Translations under genes and position numbers: made by a program | The notes under the pieces: model-generated | Databases searched by the model: none | What the model saw: only the letters and a program-made list of their open reading frames with translations | Told to the model about the DNA's origin: nothing | Part shown: one piece after another, positions 26,062 through 34,862 of the stretch | How the letters are laid out: every line of letters begins with the position of its first letter | How positions within the stretch are numbered: position 1 is the stretch's first letter | Source: Janthinobacterium sp. BJB426 | GTDB taxonomy: Bacteria; Pseudomonadota; Gammaproteobacteria; Burkholderiales; Burkholderiaceae_D | DNA length: 52,528 nt | NCBI RefSeq assembly: GCF_002735705.1 | Contig: NZ_PDZL01000031.1 | Coordinates: forward strand, 1 to 52,528 | Direction of reading: 5' to 3'

Positions 26062-28977
26062 TCAGAAACGAAGGCCAAGCGTGACGCGCGCCGTGCGGCC
26101 CGGTCCCGGCATCAGGCTCAGGGTCAGCGGATCGAGGTAGTAGCGGTCCGTCAGGTTGTCCACCGCCACGTCGACGGTGGCGTTGGGCGTGATCTTGTAG
26201 CTGGCGAACAGGTCGGCCAGGGTGTAGGCCTGCGTCAGCACCTGCGGCGAGGTGCCCGTCCACGACTGCCACACGGCCTTGTCGTCCTGGCGCGCCAGCG
26301 GATGGCCGACGTGCGTCAGGCGCGTGCCGACGGTGAGCTTTTCCTGCAGCCAGCGCGTGCCCAGGGTCAGGTTGGCGCTCAGCTTGGGCTGGATATGGTT
26401 GCTCACGTAGGAACTGGAAAAGCCGATGGGCGAGCAGTCTGGCGTGATCCAGATCTCCGATTGCCACTTGCTGGCCTTGCGCAAATACGCCGCCGTGGCC
26501 GCGTCGCAGATCAGGGTCTTGCGGTTCCAGGTACCGGAAAAGTCGGCAAACACGCTACCCCGGTCATATGACGACTGCAGTTCGACGCCCGAGACGCTGT
26601 ATTTGTCCGTGTTCGCCATCGAGAAATTCTGCGCGTGGGCCGGCAAGTCGGGAATCGGGCGGCGCGTGATGTAGCCGTGCGTGACGTTGTCGAAATACGC
26701 AATGCGCAGGCGCAGCTTGTCGGCGGCGCTCCACACGCCATCCTTGATCACGCTCACGCCGATCTCGCGGTTGTGGCTGCGCTCGGCGTTCAGGGGCGAC
26801 GAATACGTGGCCGAGAAGCCCATCGTCGATTCGTACAGGCTGGGCATGCGCAAGCCGCGCGCGTCGCGCAGGAACACGCTGACGCTGTCGGACAGGCGCG
26901 CCGTCAGCGCAAACGTGGGCGCAAAACCGTGGTCCTTGCGGCGGATCGGCTTGCTGTAGGTGAACAGGCCGGGGATGGCGTCGCGGAAGACATAGTCGTT
27001 GCCGCTCCAGTTGGCGACCTGCGAGACGTCCAGCGGCGCCGGTTCTTCGCCATAGCGTTCCACCATGCCGCCCACCAGCGCGGGATTGGTGGCGGGCGTG
27101 AACTGGCCCTGCGCATCCTGGTACCATTTCGCGTCGCCGAGCTGGCCGCCGTCCTTGTCCCACATGGTGACCCATTGCCAGCCCTGCGGCTGGTATTGCT
27201 GTTCCGCGCGGCGGTTGCGGTCGCGCGAGTCGAAGCGCTGGAAGCGTCCGCCCGCCTCGATGGTCAGCCAGTCGCGCGCCTGCCACTGCAGCGAGGCGAA
27301 CGCGCTTTGCTCGTGGCGCTTGCCGTTGCGCAGGGTGTGGTTGGCATTCAGGTCGTCGTCGAGGATGGCCACGCTGTCGGCCGGGCCGATATCCTCGTTC
27401 TGCAGGGACAGGCCGTAATCGAGCTTGAGCGCGCCCATGCCGGTGGCGAAGCGCGAGGTGTTCGTCAGGTCGGCACCGACCCTGCGCGCCTGGTTCTTCG
27501 CCAGGTACAGCACTTCCACGCACTCCTTGCATTCATGGTCGCCCGGATTGGTCTTGCCTTCCAGCGGATTGCTGAAGATGTCGCCGTTGCGCGACTTGCT
27601 CTGCATGTCCGTCAGCCACAGGTTGGCCTTCAGGTCGATCAATTGCTGGCCTTCCGGTTTCCACTCGTAGCGCGCCGTCAGCGCGTTGGTGCGCACCTGG
27701 CTCGGGTCCCACTGGGGAATGCTGCCGGTGCTGTTGCGGTAGATTTGCGAGGGCATGATTTCGCCATAGCTGCTGTCGAAATAGCGGTAGCCCAGCTCCA
27801 GCTTCTGTTCGTGCGGCAGGCGCAGGTTGGCTTTCAGCAGGGCCGAGGTGGTGCGGTTGGCCGTGTTCAGCACTTCGTCGCCCTTCTTGAAGAACTGCGT
27901 CACGCCATTGTCGTCGCCCCATTCATTGAGCATCTGATAGCGTTCGAAGCCCCGTGTGCCGGAAAAATAATTGCCGATGCTGCGCTGGCTGATGGCGGCC
28001 ACCAGGTCGTAGTCATCCTGGCGCGTGGCCACGGCGATGCTGCCAAAGCCGCTGCGCGGGTTGTCCAGCTTGTTGCGCTGCGTGCGCGGCGTGCTGCCGA
28101 AATCGGCGGGCGCCGAGACGCTGTTGTCCTGGATGCCGCCGCGCAGGCGCACGCCGGTGCGTTGGCCTGGTCGCAAAATGTCTTCAGGGCGCAGCGTCTG
28201 CATGCTGACCATGCCGCCGATGGCGCCCGCGCCTTGCGCCGACAGGTTCGGGCCCTTGTCGATGCGGATGGCGCTGATCAGGTCCGGGTCGATGTAGCTG
28301 CGGTCGGCGATGCCTGCGTAACCGCGGTAGACGGTGGACGACTGCAGACTGCCGTCGATCAGCACGGGCACGCGGCCCTGGCCCTGCATGCCGCGCACGT
28401 TGACGTCGACGGCGCCGCTGTTGCGGCTGTCGCCCACCTGCACGCCAGCCACGCCCTTGAAGATGTCGGCCGGCGAGGTGCCGCGGAAGCGTTCGATCTG
28501 CTCGCGACCGATGTACACGGAGGCGGCTGGCGTGAGGTAGGGCAGGTCTGCCGGATCCGTGTCGTCCGCCTCGAACGTGCCGCTGCCGCCCTGGCCATTC
28601 ACGCGCAGGGTGCCGATCTGCACGGCGCCGGCAGCGGCGGGCGCGGGCGCGCTGATGATGATGGTCGTGCCGCCTTGCAGCTGCGCCTGCAGGCCGCTGC
28701 CGGCCAGCAGCTGGCGCAGCGCTTCCGGCAGCGAATGCCTGCCTTGCAGCGGCGCGCTGTGGCGTCCCTGCGTCAGGCGCGCGTCGGCCAGCAGCACCAT
28801 GCCGGCCTGGCGCGCCAGCTCGTTCAGCGCGCGGTTCAACGGCTGCGCGGGAATCTGCCATTCCACCTGCGCCACCGGCGCGGCGGCGGCATGCACGGCG
28901 GGCGTGGCGAAGGCCAGGCCGATGGCCAGGAAGAGGGGGGACACGCGGGCGTGCAAGGGGTGGCGCGGTGGAGTCAT
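26062..28977 (-). CDS. TonB-dependent heme/hemoglobin-type receptor with STN signalling domain
   Basis: 971 aa from ATG 28977 (AGGA ahead); an upstream in-frame start at 29037 would overlap the promoter. Signal peptide about 1-30, STN domain about 38-110 (IPAQPLNRALNELARQAGMVLL), plug about 140-260 (DIFKGVAGVQVGDSRNSG), then a large barrel ending LGLRF. LRMPSLYE...SPLNAERS resembles the FRAP/NPNL heme-receptor motif. The STN domain touches FecR and reports ligand binding. Heme as substrate is inferred from hemO next door and HasR-like traits. Confidence 0.9.
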   Translation of the reverse strand: MTPPRHPLHARVSPLFLAIGLAFATPAVHAAAAPVAQVEWQIPAQPLNRALNELARQAGMVLLADARLTQGRHSAPLQGRHSLPEALRQLLAGSGLQAQLQGGTTIIISAPAPAAAGAVQIGTLRVNGQGGSGTFEADDTDPADLPYLTPAASVYIGREQIERFRGTSPADIFKGVAGVQVGDSRNSGAVDVNVRGMQGQGRVPVLIDGSLQSSTVYRGYAGIADRSYIDPDLISAIRIDKGPNLSAQGAGAIGGMVSMQTLRPEDILRPGQRTGVRLRGGIQDNSVSAPADFGSTPRTQRNKLDNPRSGFGSIAVATRQDDYDLVAAISQRSIGNYFSGTRGFERYQMLNEWGDDNGVTQFFKKGDEVLNTANRTTSALLKANLRLPHEQKLELGYRYFDSSYGEIMPSQIYRNSTGSIPQWDPSQVRTNALTARYEWKPEGQQLIDLKANLWLTDMQSKSRNGDIFSNPLEGKTNPGDHECKECVEVLYLAKNQARRVGADLTNTSRFATGMGALKLDYGLSLQNEDIGPADSVAILDDDLNANHTLRNGKRHEQSAFASLQWQARDWLTIEAGGRFQRFDSRDRNRRAEQQYQPQGWQWVTMWDKDGGQLGDAKWYQDAQGQFTPATNPALVGGMVERYGEEPAPLDVSQVANWSGNDYVFRDAIPGLFTYSKPIRRKDHGFAPTFALTARLSDSVSVFLRDARGLRMPSLYESTMGFSATYSSPLNAERSHNREIGVSVIKDGVWSAADKLRLRIAYFDNVTHGYITRRPIPDLPAHAQNFSMANTDKYSVSGVELQSSYDRGSVFADFSGTWNRKTLICDAATAAYLRKASKWQSEIWITPDCSPIGFSSSYVSNHIQPKLSANLTLGTRWLQEKLTVGTRLTHVGHPLARQDDKAVWQSWTGTSPQVLTQAYTLADLFASYKITPNATVDVAVDNLTDRYYLDPLTLSLMPGPGRTARVTLGLRF

Positions 28978-29025
28978 ATGCAGGTTTTTCCTATGGTGAT
29001 GTGGTGATCCTTCATAGTTAAAACG

Positions 29026-29038
29026 AATGAGTCTCATT
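29026..29038 (-). promoter_or_regulatory. Palindrome (weak Fur-box-like) before the heme receptor
   Basis: AATGAGTCTCATT is palindromic and resembles the outer parts of a Fur box. It lies about 50 bases before the receptor start in the 106-base gap after fecR, where an ECF-dependent promoter is also expected. Confidence 0.45.
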
Positions 29039-29083
29039 TACCCTGACGTGCGGATTGATTTTATTTCGCGTCATGGGGACAAA

Positions 29084-30091
29084 TCAGCGGGCGACGATAT
29101 GCAGCTTGCCGTCCCGGCGTACCACGCGCACGGGCAAGGCCAGCGGCAGGGCGGCGGCAAATTGCGCCGGCAGCGTCGCGTCGAAGCTGCCGTTCAGGCG
29201 CAGGCCGGCCAGGGCCGGATCGCCGAGCACGAGGTGTGTATCGCCATAGCGCTCGAATTCGGCCAGCGCCTCGGCCAGGGTGGTGTCCTCGAAATCGAGG
29301 CGCCCGGCACGCCAGTTGCCCACCGCCTGCGCATTGACCCTGGCCAGCGCCTTCACGCCCTGCGGCGTGACGGTGACCGTGTCGCCCGCCTGCAGCACTT
29401 CGGCATGCGCGCCGGCTTCGCTTTCCACGCGCACCGTGCCTTGCGCCACGCTCACCTGTGTCGTGGCGCCCACGTGGCGCACTGAAAAATGCGTGCCCAG
29501 CACCGTCGCCGTGGCCGCTCCCGCGATGACCTGGAACGGACGCGCAGGGTCGGCGTGGACATGGAACATGGCCTGGCCGCGCAGCAGGCGCACGCTGCGC
29601 CGGTCGCGGTACAGGGCCACGTCGACGGCGCTGCCGCTATCGAGTTCGATGCGGCTGCCGTCGGGCAGGACTTGCGTGGCGAACTGGCCGCGCGCCGTGC
29701 TGTAATCGTGCTGGAAGCCCGGTTGCTGCCAATGGCTGGCCAGCGGCCAGGCCAGCAGGCCGCACAGCAGCAGGCAGCCGCCGGCCAGTGCGCCGCGCGG
29801 CGGGAAGGAAGCCGCCTGGCGCAGCCTCTGCAGCAGCGATGACGGCGCGCTCGCCGCCGGAGCGGGCTGACTGAATGCCGCCACGCGCTGCGCCGGCAGG
29901 CTGGCCAGCAGCGCATCGGTGCGGGCCAGCGCCTGCCAGGCGTGCTGGTGGTGCGCGTCGGCGGCCAGCCATGCGTCCAGCGCCGCCAGTTCGTGGGCGG
30001 CCAGGCCCGCGTCGTGGCGCAGCAGCCATTGCGCCGCCAGGAAGTCGATGTCGTCGGCCGTCGTGTCTTGTGATGTCATGTGCTGTTTCAT
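29084..30091 (-). CDS. FecR-type anti-sigma / signal transducer
   Basis: 335 aa inner-membrane regulator. Cytoplasmic N-terminal DUF4880 region about 15-60 (AAQWLLRHDAGLAAHELAALDAWLA), one membrane helix about 100-120 (GGCLLLCGLLAWPLA), periplasmic FecR domain about 135-230 and a C-terminal STN-contact domain about 255-335. It holds or activates the ECF sigma encoded just before it and receives the signal from the receptor's STN domain. Its start overlaps the sigma stop by four bases (ATGA). Confidence 0.92.
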   Translation of the reverse strand: MKQHMTSQDTTADDIDFLAAQWLLRHDAGLAAHELAALDAWLAADAHHQHAWQALARTDALLASLPAQRVAAFSQPAPAASAPSSLLQRLRQAASFPPRGALAGGCLLLCGLLAWPLASHWQQPGFQHDYSTARGQFATQVLPDGSRIELDSGSAVDVALYRDRRSVRLLRGQAMFHVHADPARPFQVIAGAATATVLGTHFSVRHVGATTQVSVAQGTVRVESEAGAHAEVLQAGDTVTVTPQGVKALARVNAQAVGNWRAGRLDFEDTTLAEALAEFERYGDTHLVLGDPALAGLRLNGSFDATLPAQFAAALPLALPVRVVRRDGKLHIVAR

Positions 30092-30603
30092 AGCGTATCC
30101 CGCTCGGGCAAGCCTTTTTTACAGGCGAGCATGCCGTTGATGATGTGTTTTTCCACCATGTTGACGGAGATACCCATCTGGGCGGCGATCTCGATCTGGC
30201 TCAGGCCATCGAACTTGTACAGCGCGAAAGCCTGGCGGCAGCGCGGCGGCAAGGCGTCGATGATGGCCAGCAGGCGTTCCATGGTTTGCCGGTCGTGCAG
30301 CCGTTGCTCGGGTTCATCGGCGCGCGGCGCGCGCAGCTGCATGTGCGGCTCGTCGAGCGCGTCATGGGGCCGCCTCTGGTGCAGGCGCTGTTCGTCGATG
30401 GCGATGTTTTTCGCCGTGACGTACAGCAGGGCGCGCTGGCCGCTGTCGGGCGGGGTATCGCCAGGCAGGGCGTGGGCGCCGCCCTGCGGCTTGCGCGCCA
30501 GGATGCGGGCGTAGGCTTCCTGCACCACGTCCTGTGCCTTGTCGCGGCATCCCGTGGAGCGCGAAATCAGGCGCAGCAATTCCTGGTAATAGCGTTCAAG
30601 CAC
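30088..30603 (-). CDS. FecI-like ECF sigma factor of the heme locus
   Basis: 171 aa sigma factor with region 2 (YYQELLRLISRSTGCRDKAQDVVQEAYARIL) and region 4 (LPPRCRQAFALYKFDGLSQIEIAAQMGIS). The open frame reaches 30729, but the promoter and Fur box lie at 30633-30675, so the true start must be downstream. GTG 30603 has GGGGAC seven bases ahead and gives the normal FecI length. It should direct RNA polymerase to the heme receptor promoter when heme is sensed. Confidence 0.9.
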   Translation of the reverse strand: MLERYYQELLRLISRSTGCRDKAQDVVQEAYARILARKPQGGAHALPGDTPPDSGQRALLYVTAKNIAIDEQRLHQRRPHDALDEPHMQLRAPRADEPEQRLHDRQTMERLLAIIDALPPRCRQAFALYKFDGLSQIEIAAQMGISVNMVEKHIINGMLACKKGLPERDTL

Positions 30604-30632
30604 CGCGCATGTCCCCGTGATCAAAGCGAGCG

Positions 30633-30675
30633 ATGATAGCAAGCCCATCAAATAATAACAAGAATCATTCTCATT
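30633..30675 (-). promoter_or_regulatory. Promoter with Fur box for the ECF sigma-fecR unit
   Basis: Minus strand: -35 TTGTTA (30656-30661), 17-base spacer, -10 TATCAT (30633-30638). The Fur box 30657-30675 contains the palindrome AGAATCATTCT and overlaps the -35. Iron starvation should start the cascade by making the sigma factor. Confidence 0.8.
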
Positions 30676-30936
30676 CAATGCTTGTTTGAGGTGCCGGATA
30701 ACGCTGGATATTTTTGGCAATGCAGACAATAATCGGCAGCAGAAGGCGCTGTCGCGGACATGATCACCATGTATTATCGATTTTTTCGATGCTAACTAGG
30801 TATATTTTCCGTTTTACATCGATCTTCATGCCATGCATAATCTGTTGCAACTGAAGCCAGACAATCAGCCGCATGCGCCCCCCGCCTGCAGCTGCTTGCG
30901 GTTTTGACATCCTCCACTTTCTATCAGGAACCTACA

Positions 30937-31503
30937 ATGAAAAAACTGCTCGCTTTTATCGCCGCCGCCGGCTTCTCGCTGTCCGCTTTTGCCGCGCCTG
31001 AAGTCTATGTCATCGATGGCAGCCACACTTTCCCCCGTTTCGAGTACACCCACATGGGTTTCTCGACGCAGCAAAGCCGTTTCAATAACACCACCGGCAA
31101 GGTCACCCTGGACCGCGCCGCGAAGACGGGCGCCGTCGAAGTGCTGATCGACACCAAGTCCGTCGATACGGGTTCGACCCTGTTCAACTCGCACATCCAG
31201 GGCGAAGACTTCCTCGACACGGCCAAGTATCCGGTCGCCACCTACAAATCGACCAAGTTCAACTTCGACGGCGACAAGCTGGCCTCCGTGGAAGGCAACC
31301 TGACCCTGAAAGGCGTGACCAAGCCAGTCACCCTGACCGTCACCTCGTTCGCCTGCGCACCGCACCCGATGCTGAAAAAAGACGCTTGCGGCGCCAACGC
31401 CACGGCCAAGATCAAACGCTCGGAATTCAACGCCGGCAAATATGCGCCAGCCGTCAGCGATGACGTCACTTTGACGTTCGCAATCGAAGCCATCAAACAG
31501 TAA
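30937..31503 (+). CDS. YceI family periplasmic protein
   Basis: 188 aa. Signal peptide 1-19 (AFA-AP) and a lipocalin-like YceI barrel: YVIDGSHTFPRFEYTHMGFS, FLDTAKYPVATYKST, and LTLKGVTKPVTLTVT. YceI proteins bind long isoprenoids such as quinones; the role in this strain is unknown. ATG 30937 follows CAGGAACCTACA; a longer frame upstream lacks a signal-peptide-compatible start. It is transcribed away from the heme locus and ends in a strong terminator. The 207 bases before it show nothing further on the plus strand that I recognise. Confidence 0.92.
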   Translation: MKKLLAFIAAAGFSLSAFAAPEVYVIDGSHTFPRFEYTHMGFSTQQSRFNNTTGKVTLDRAAKTGAVEVLIDTKSVDTGSTLFNSHIQGEDFLDTAKYPVATYKSTKFNFDGDKLASVEGNLTLKGVTKPVTLTVTSFACAPHPMLKKDACGANATAKIKRSEFNAGKYAPAVSDDVTLTFAIEAIKQ

Positions 31504-31521
31504 TCGTTGGCTGCATGACGT

Positions 31522-31557
31522 AAAAATGGCGGCGGACTTCGGTCCGCCGCCATTTTT
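31522..31557 (+). terminator. Rho-independent terminator after yceI
   Basis: A 16-bp stem closed by a TTCG tetraloop (31538-31541), A's on the left and seven T's on the right. It lies 18 bases after the stop codon. Confidence 0.93.
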
Positions 31558-31580
31558 TTATACCTATCCCCAAAGAGAGG

Positions 31581-31655
31581 GCTGGGGTCAGTCACTGCGT
31601 GATTGGAATGTTCCCCATTGGGTAACATTGCCCCCCCCGGCGGGTCTGACCCCGG
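31581..31655. repeat. Dispersed repeat with GGGGTCAG / CTGACCCC arms, second copy
   Basis: GCTGGGGTCAG (31581-31591) and CGGGTCTGACCCCGG (31641-31655) repeat the arms of the hairpin after fdnI (9525-9555) but enclose a longer insert with an inner AATGTT/AACATT pair. It ends three bases before the monooxygenase stop codon on the opposite strand. Confidence 0.65.
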
Positions 31656-31658
31656 ATT

Positions 31659-33467
31659 TCACGCCAGGTGATGCACTTCCTGCTGCCCATACACGGGCGT
31701 GTTCAACCCTTCCATGCGCGCCTTCAGCTGCAGCGACAGGTACTGGGAATAGTGGCGCGACTGGTGCAGGTTACCGCCGTGGAACCACAGTGCCTGCTGC
31801 TGCGTGGGCTTCCACATATTGCGCTGCTCGCCCTCCCACGGGCCCGGGTCTTTCGTCGTGCTTGACCCGAGGCCCCACACCTTGCCCACCTTGTTCGCCA
31901 CTTCCGGCGAGATCAGGTCGGCCGCCCAGCCGTTCATGGAGCCGTAGCCGGTGGCGTACACCACCAGGTCGGCCGGCAGTTCCGTGTCGTCAGACAGCAC
32001 GATGGAGTGGCTTTTCAGTTCCTGCACGCCGACGCCGCTTTTCAGCTTGATCTTGCCCTCGGCGACCAGCTCGGAGGCGCCCACGTCGATGTAGTAGCCG
32101 GAGCCGCGGCGCAGGTATTTCATGAACAGGCCGGAATCGTCGTCGCCAAAGTCCAGCATGAAGCCCCGTTCTTCCAGGCGCCGGTAAAAATCCGCATCGC
32201 GTTCGCGGATGGCCTTGAAGACGGGCTTCTGGAAGTCGGCCAGGATTTTATAGGGGATCGAGGCGAACGTCAGGTCGGCCTTGTTTGTGGTCATGCCGGC
32301 GGCCAGCGCCCGTTCCGAGTACAGGTCGCCCAAGGCCAGGTCCATCAAGGAATCGGACTTGACGATGTGCGTCGACGAGCGCTGCACCATGGTCACGTCC
32401 ACGCCCGCTTCCCACAGGGCGGCGCAGATATCGTGCGCGGAATTGTTCGCACCGATGACGACCACCTTCTTGCCCACATACGCATCCGGCCCCGGATGCT
32501 GCGACGAATGCTGCTGCTCGCCCTGGAACACGTCCATGCCATTGAACTTCGGCATGTTGGCCTTGCCCGACATGCCCGTGGCCAGCACCAGCTGCTTCGG
32601 TTTCAGTGTGACGGGCTGGCCGTCGCGCAGCACCTGCACCGTCCACTCGCCTGTGGCTTCGTCAAAGCTGGCCGATTCGCATGAGGTCGAGCCCCAGTAA
32701 TTGAGCTCCATCACCTTGGTGTACATTTCCAGCCAGTCACCGACCTTGTCCTTCGGCGTGAAGACGGGCCAGTTGTCGGGGAACGGGATGTACGGCATGT
32801 GGTCGTACCAGACGGGGTCGTGCAGGCACAAGGACTTGTAGCGCTTGCGCCAGCTGTCGCCGGGGCGCGAATTTTTCTCGATGATGATGGTGGGGACATT
32901 GAGCTGGCGCAGCCGCGCACCGAGCGCGATGCCGCCCTGGCCGCCGCCGATGATGACGCAGTAGGGTTGGCGTGCGTAGCCCAGTTCCTTTGCTTCCTGT
33001 TCGCGGTGCTCCAGCCAGCTGCTGCGGTTCGTGCGGGCGCCGTGTTCCGCGCCCATGGGCCGCCGCCTGCCCTTGGCTTCCTCAAAACCCTTCAATTCGC
33101 TCATGGTGGTAAGCAGGGTCCATATCTTGCCATCGCGGATGCGGATGAAGCCCACGCCGCGCGCCGCGTTCGTTTCCACCGTGATCCAGCTTTGTAGCAC
33201 GCCACCGGCTTCCACCGCATGCTCGCCATCGGCGATGCGGATGGAGACTGGCTGCACGGTGCTCAGCTGGGCGGTCAGCATGGCGGCGATCTGTTCGCGG
33301 CCTTCCAGGGTTTTCAGGTTCCAGGTAAACAGCACCAGGTCGCGCCAGTAGCCGTCCTGTTCGAACAGTTGCGCGGCGCCCGTGCCGTCGCTGGCGCGCA
33401 GCGTGCCTTCCAGCTGCTCCAGGATGCCGGCCACGGCCAGGTTGTGGGGGTTGATATCGGTTTGCAT
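31659..33467 (-). CDS. Flavin-dependent monooxygenase with N-terminal NTF2-like domain
   Basis: 602 aa. Residues about 1-135 look like an NTF2/SnoaL-type cone domain. Then FAD binding VIIGGGQGGIALGARL (about 172-187), FMO-type motif FQGEQQHSSQH, NADPH binding VVVIGANNSAHD, and the C-terminal ATG motif YATGYGSMNGW. The class includes Baeyer-Villiger and N-oxygenating enzymes; the substrate is unknown. Ribosome site GGAGGAG. The AcoR-like regulator is directly upstream on the same strand with a palindrome in the gap, so it is probably inducible by the compound it degrades. Confidence 0.88.
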   Translation of the reverse strand: MQTDINPHNLAVAGILEQLEGTLRASDGTGAAQLFEQDGYWRDLVLFTWNLKTLEGREQIAAMLTAQLSTVQPVSIRIADGEHAVEAGGVLQSWITVETNAARGVGFIRIRDGKIWTLLTTMSELKGFEEAKGRRRPMGAEHGARTNRSSWLEHREQEAKELGYARQPYCVIIGGGQGGIALGARLRQLNVPTIIIEKNSRPGDSWRKRYKSLCLHDPVWYDHMPYIPFPDNWPVFTPKDKVGDWLEMYTKVMELNYWGSTSCESASFDEATGEWTVQVLRDGQPVTLKPKQLVLATGMSGKANMPKFNGMDVFQGEQQHSSQHPGPDAYVGKKVVVIGANNSAHDICAALWEAGVDVTMVQRSSTHIVKSDSLMDLALGDLYSERALAAGMTTNKADLTFASIPYKILADFQKPVFKAIRERDADFYRRLEERGFMLDFGDDDSGLFMKYLRRGSGYYIDVGASELVAEGKIKLKSGVGVQELKSHSIVLSDDTELPADLVVYATGYGSMNGWAADLISPEVANKVGKVWGLGSSTTKDPGPWEGEQRNMWKPTQQQALWFHGGNLHQSRHYSQYLSLQLKARMEGLNTPVYGQQEVHHLA

Positions 33468-33580
33468 CGTGTCTCCTCCAAGTCTGCTGACTTTATGATG
33501 GGATGCGGCTGTCTTGCCGCTGACGATGTTGTAACACTGGCGTTCCGGCCCTGCATTGCGCAGCGCAGCATGGCTGAATT

Positions 33581-33596
33581 TGAGACGGAAATCTCA
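33581..33596. promoter_or_regulatory. Operator-like palindrome upstream of the monooxygenase
   Basis: TGAGAC-GGAA-ATCTCA lies 114 bases before the monooxygenase start and 15 bases beyond the regulator's stop. It shares the form TGAGAC-N4-RTCTCA with the site at 34863-34878. Confidence 0.6.
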
Positions 33597-33610
33597 GCTT
33601 TTCGGACGGT

Positions 33611-34753
33611 CTACTGGCGGTGCGGTGCCACGATATGCAGCTGCTTGATGCGCCGGTACAGGGTGGCGCGCGAGATGCCCAACATGGCGGCAGCCTGCAG
33701 CGGGCGCCATTTGGCGGCGTTCATGGCGTGGACGATGCGCGTGCGTTCGGCCAGTTCCGGCGCCGTGTAGGCAACCGTCTCCTCCGTCGCGGGGGCGGCG
33801 TTCCTCACGCGTGCTCGCGCGCTGGCCTGGCGCAGCGGCGCGCGCAAGCGGGCGTGCACCCAGGTGCCGCCGCCGGCCAGGCGCAGGGACAGCAGATTGT
33901 GTCCCGCGCGCGCATCGAACAGCCGTTCGGCGCGCACTTCCAGCACTTCGCCGACGGGACGCGGCAGGGTGTTCAGGCCAGCGATGACGTCACGCGCGCA
34001 GCGGTTGGCGGCGACGATGTCGCCATGTTCGTCGATGGCGAGCAGCATTTCCGGCTGCACTTCCACGAAGTGGCGGTTGCGGTGCGCCAGCAGGATGCAG
34101 CAATGGCTGTAGGATTTGAGAAAAAAGCCGTCCTCGATCAGGGTTGCGCCTTGCCGCACCAGCTGCTTGACCAGACGCTGGCTGTCGCGCGCATCGGGCG
34201 AACTGAGGGCCGACGCATCGAGCACGCCGATCAAGTCGCCGTGCGGCGAAAAAATCGGCGCCGCGCTGCAGGTCAGGCCCGTGAACGCGGCGCGAAAATG
34301 ATCCGTCTTGTGCACGGTGATGGCTTCATGGTCGAGCAGCACGGAGGCGATGCCGCACGTGCCTTCCTCTTCTTCCGACCAGCACGAACCGGGGTACAGG
34401 CCCGCCTTCTTGAAATCCTTGCGCTGGTCCGTGTCGACCACGTAGTCGATGGTCACGCCGCGCGCATTGGCGAGGATGACGCAGTAACCCGCTTCGCGCA
34501 CCATGGCGTGCAGGCGCGGCAGGCACTGGCCCGTGGAGCGCAAAAAATTTTCCTCGGACTGCTGGATGGCGCGCAGTTCGGCGCCCGTCAGGATGCGCGG
34601 CCCCGTGGTGGACGCCGGGTCGAGCCGGTAGTCGTCCAGCGAGCGCCGGTAGGACGAGGCCAGTCGGGCGGTGTCGGCCCCCGGATTGACGATACGACCG
34701 GCGATCAGGTCGCGCACGCGGTCGATATGGCTGGTCTGGCGGACGTAGGGCAT
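33611..34753 (-). CDS. AcoR-like GAF/Fis-HTH regulator lacking the AAA+ sigma-54 domain
   Basis: 380 aa. The N-terminal half resembles the AcoR/DhaR GAF sensor family (SYRRSLDDYRLDP, then DFKKAGLYPGSCWSEEEEGTCGIASVLLD and CSAAPIFSPHGDLIGVLDAS). A PAS-like middle about 215-290 follows, then a C-terminal Fis-type helix-turn-helix (KWRPLQAAAMLGISRATLYRRIKQL). No Walker A, GAFTGA or other AAA+ motif is present, so it cannot open sigma-54 promoters itself. It probably acts as a plain activator or repressor. Palindromes lie on both sides of the gene. Confidence 0.87.
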   Translation of the reverse strand: MPYVRQTSHIDRVRDLIAGRIVNPGADTARLASSYRRSLDDYRLDPASTTGPRILTGAELRAIQQSEENFLRSTGQCLPRLHAMVREAGYCVILANARGVTIDYVVDTDQRKDFKKAGLYPGSCWSEEEEGTCGIASVLLDHEAITVHKTDHFRAAFTGLTCSAAPIFSPHGDLIGVLDASALSSPDARDSQRLVKQLVRQGATLIEDGFFLKSYSHCCILLAHRNRHFVEVQPEMLLAIDEHGDIVAANRCARDVIAGLNTLPRPVGEVLEVRAERLFDARAGHNLLSLRLAGGGTWVHARLRAPLRQASARARVRNAAPATEETVAYTAPELAERTRIVHAMNAAKWRPLQAAAMLGISRATLYRRIKQLHIVAPHRQ

Positions 34754-34862
34754 GGTGCTCTCCAGTGTCTCGGTATCTGGTTTTTATGGTGTTTTGCTTG
34801 TCGCCCCGTTTTTAGCACGAAGCGCCGGGTCGCGCATCCTGCGCTGCAGCATGGCGCGCGCG

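Noticed and set aside
26635..29007. 790-residue frame opposite the heme receptor
   Set aside because: Same kind of shadow; no recognisable motifs and lies wholly inside a convincing receptor gene.
30604..30729. Extended N terminus of the ECF sigma factor
   Set aside because: It would place the promoter and Fur box inside the coding region; GTG 30603 with GGGGAC fits better.
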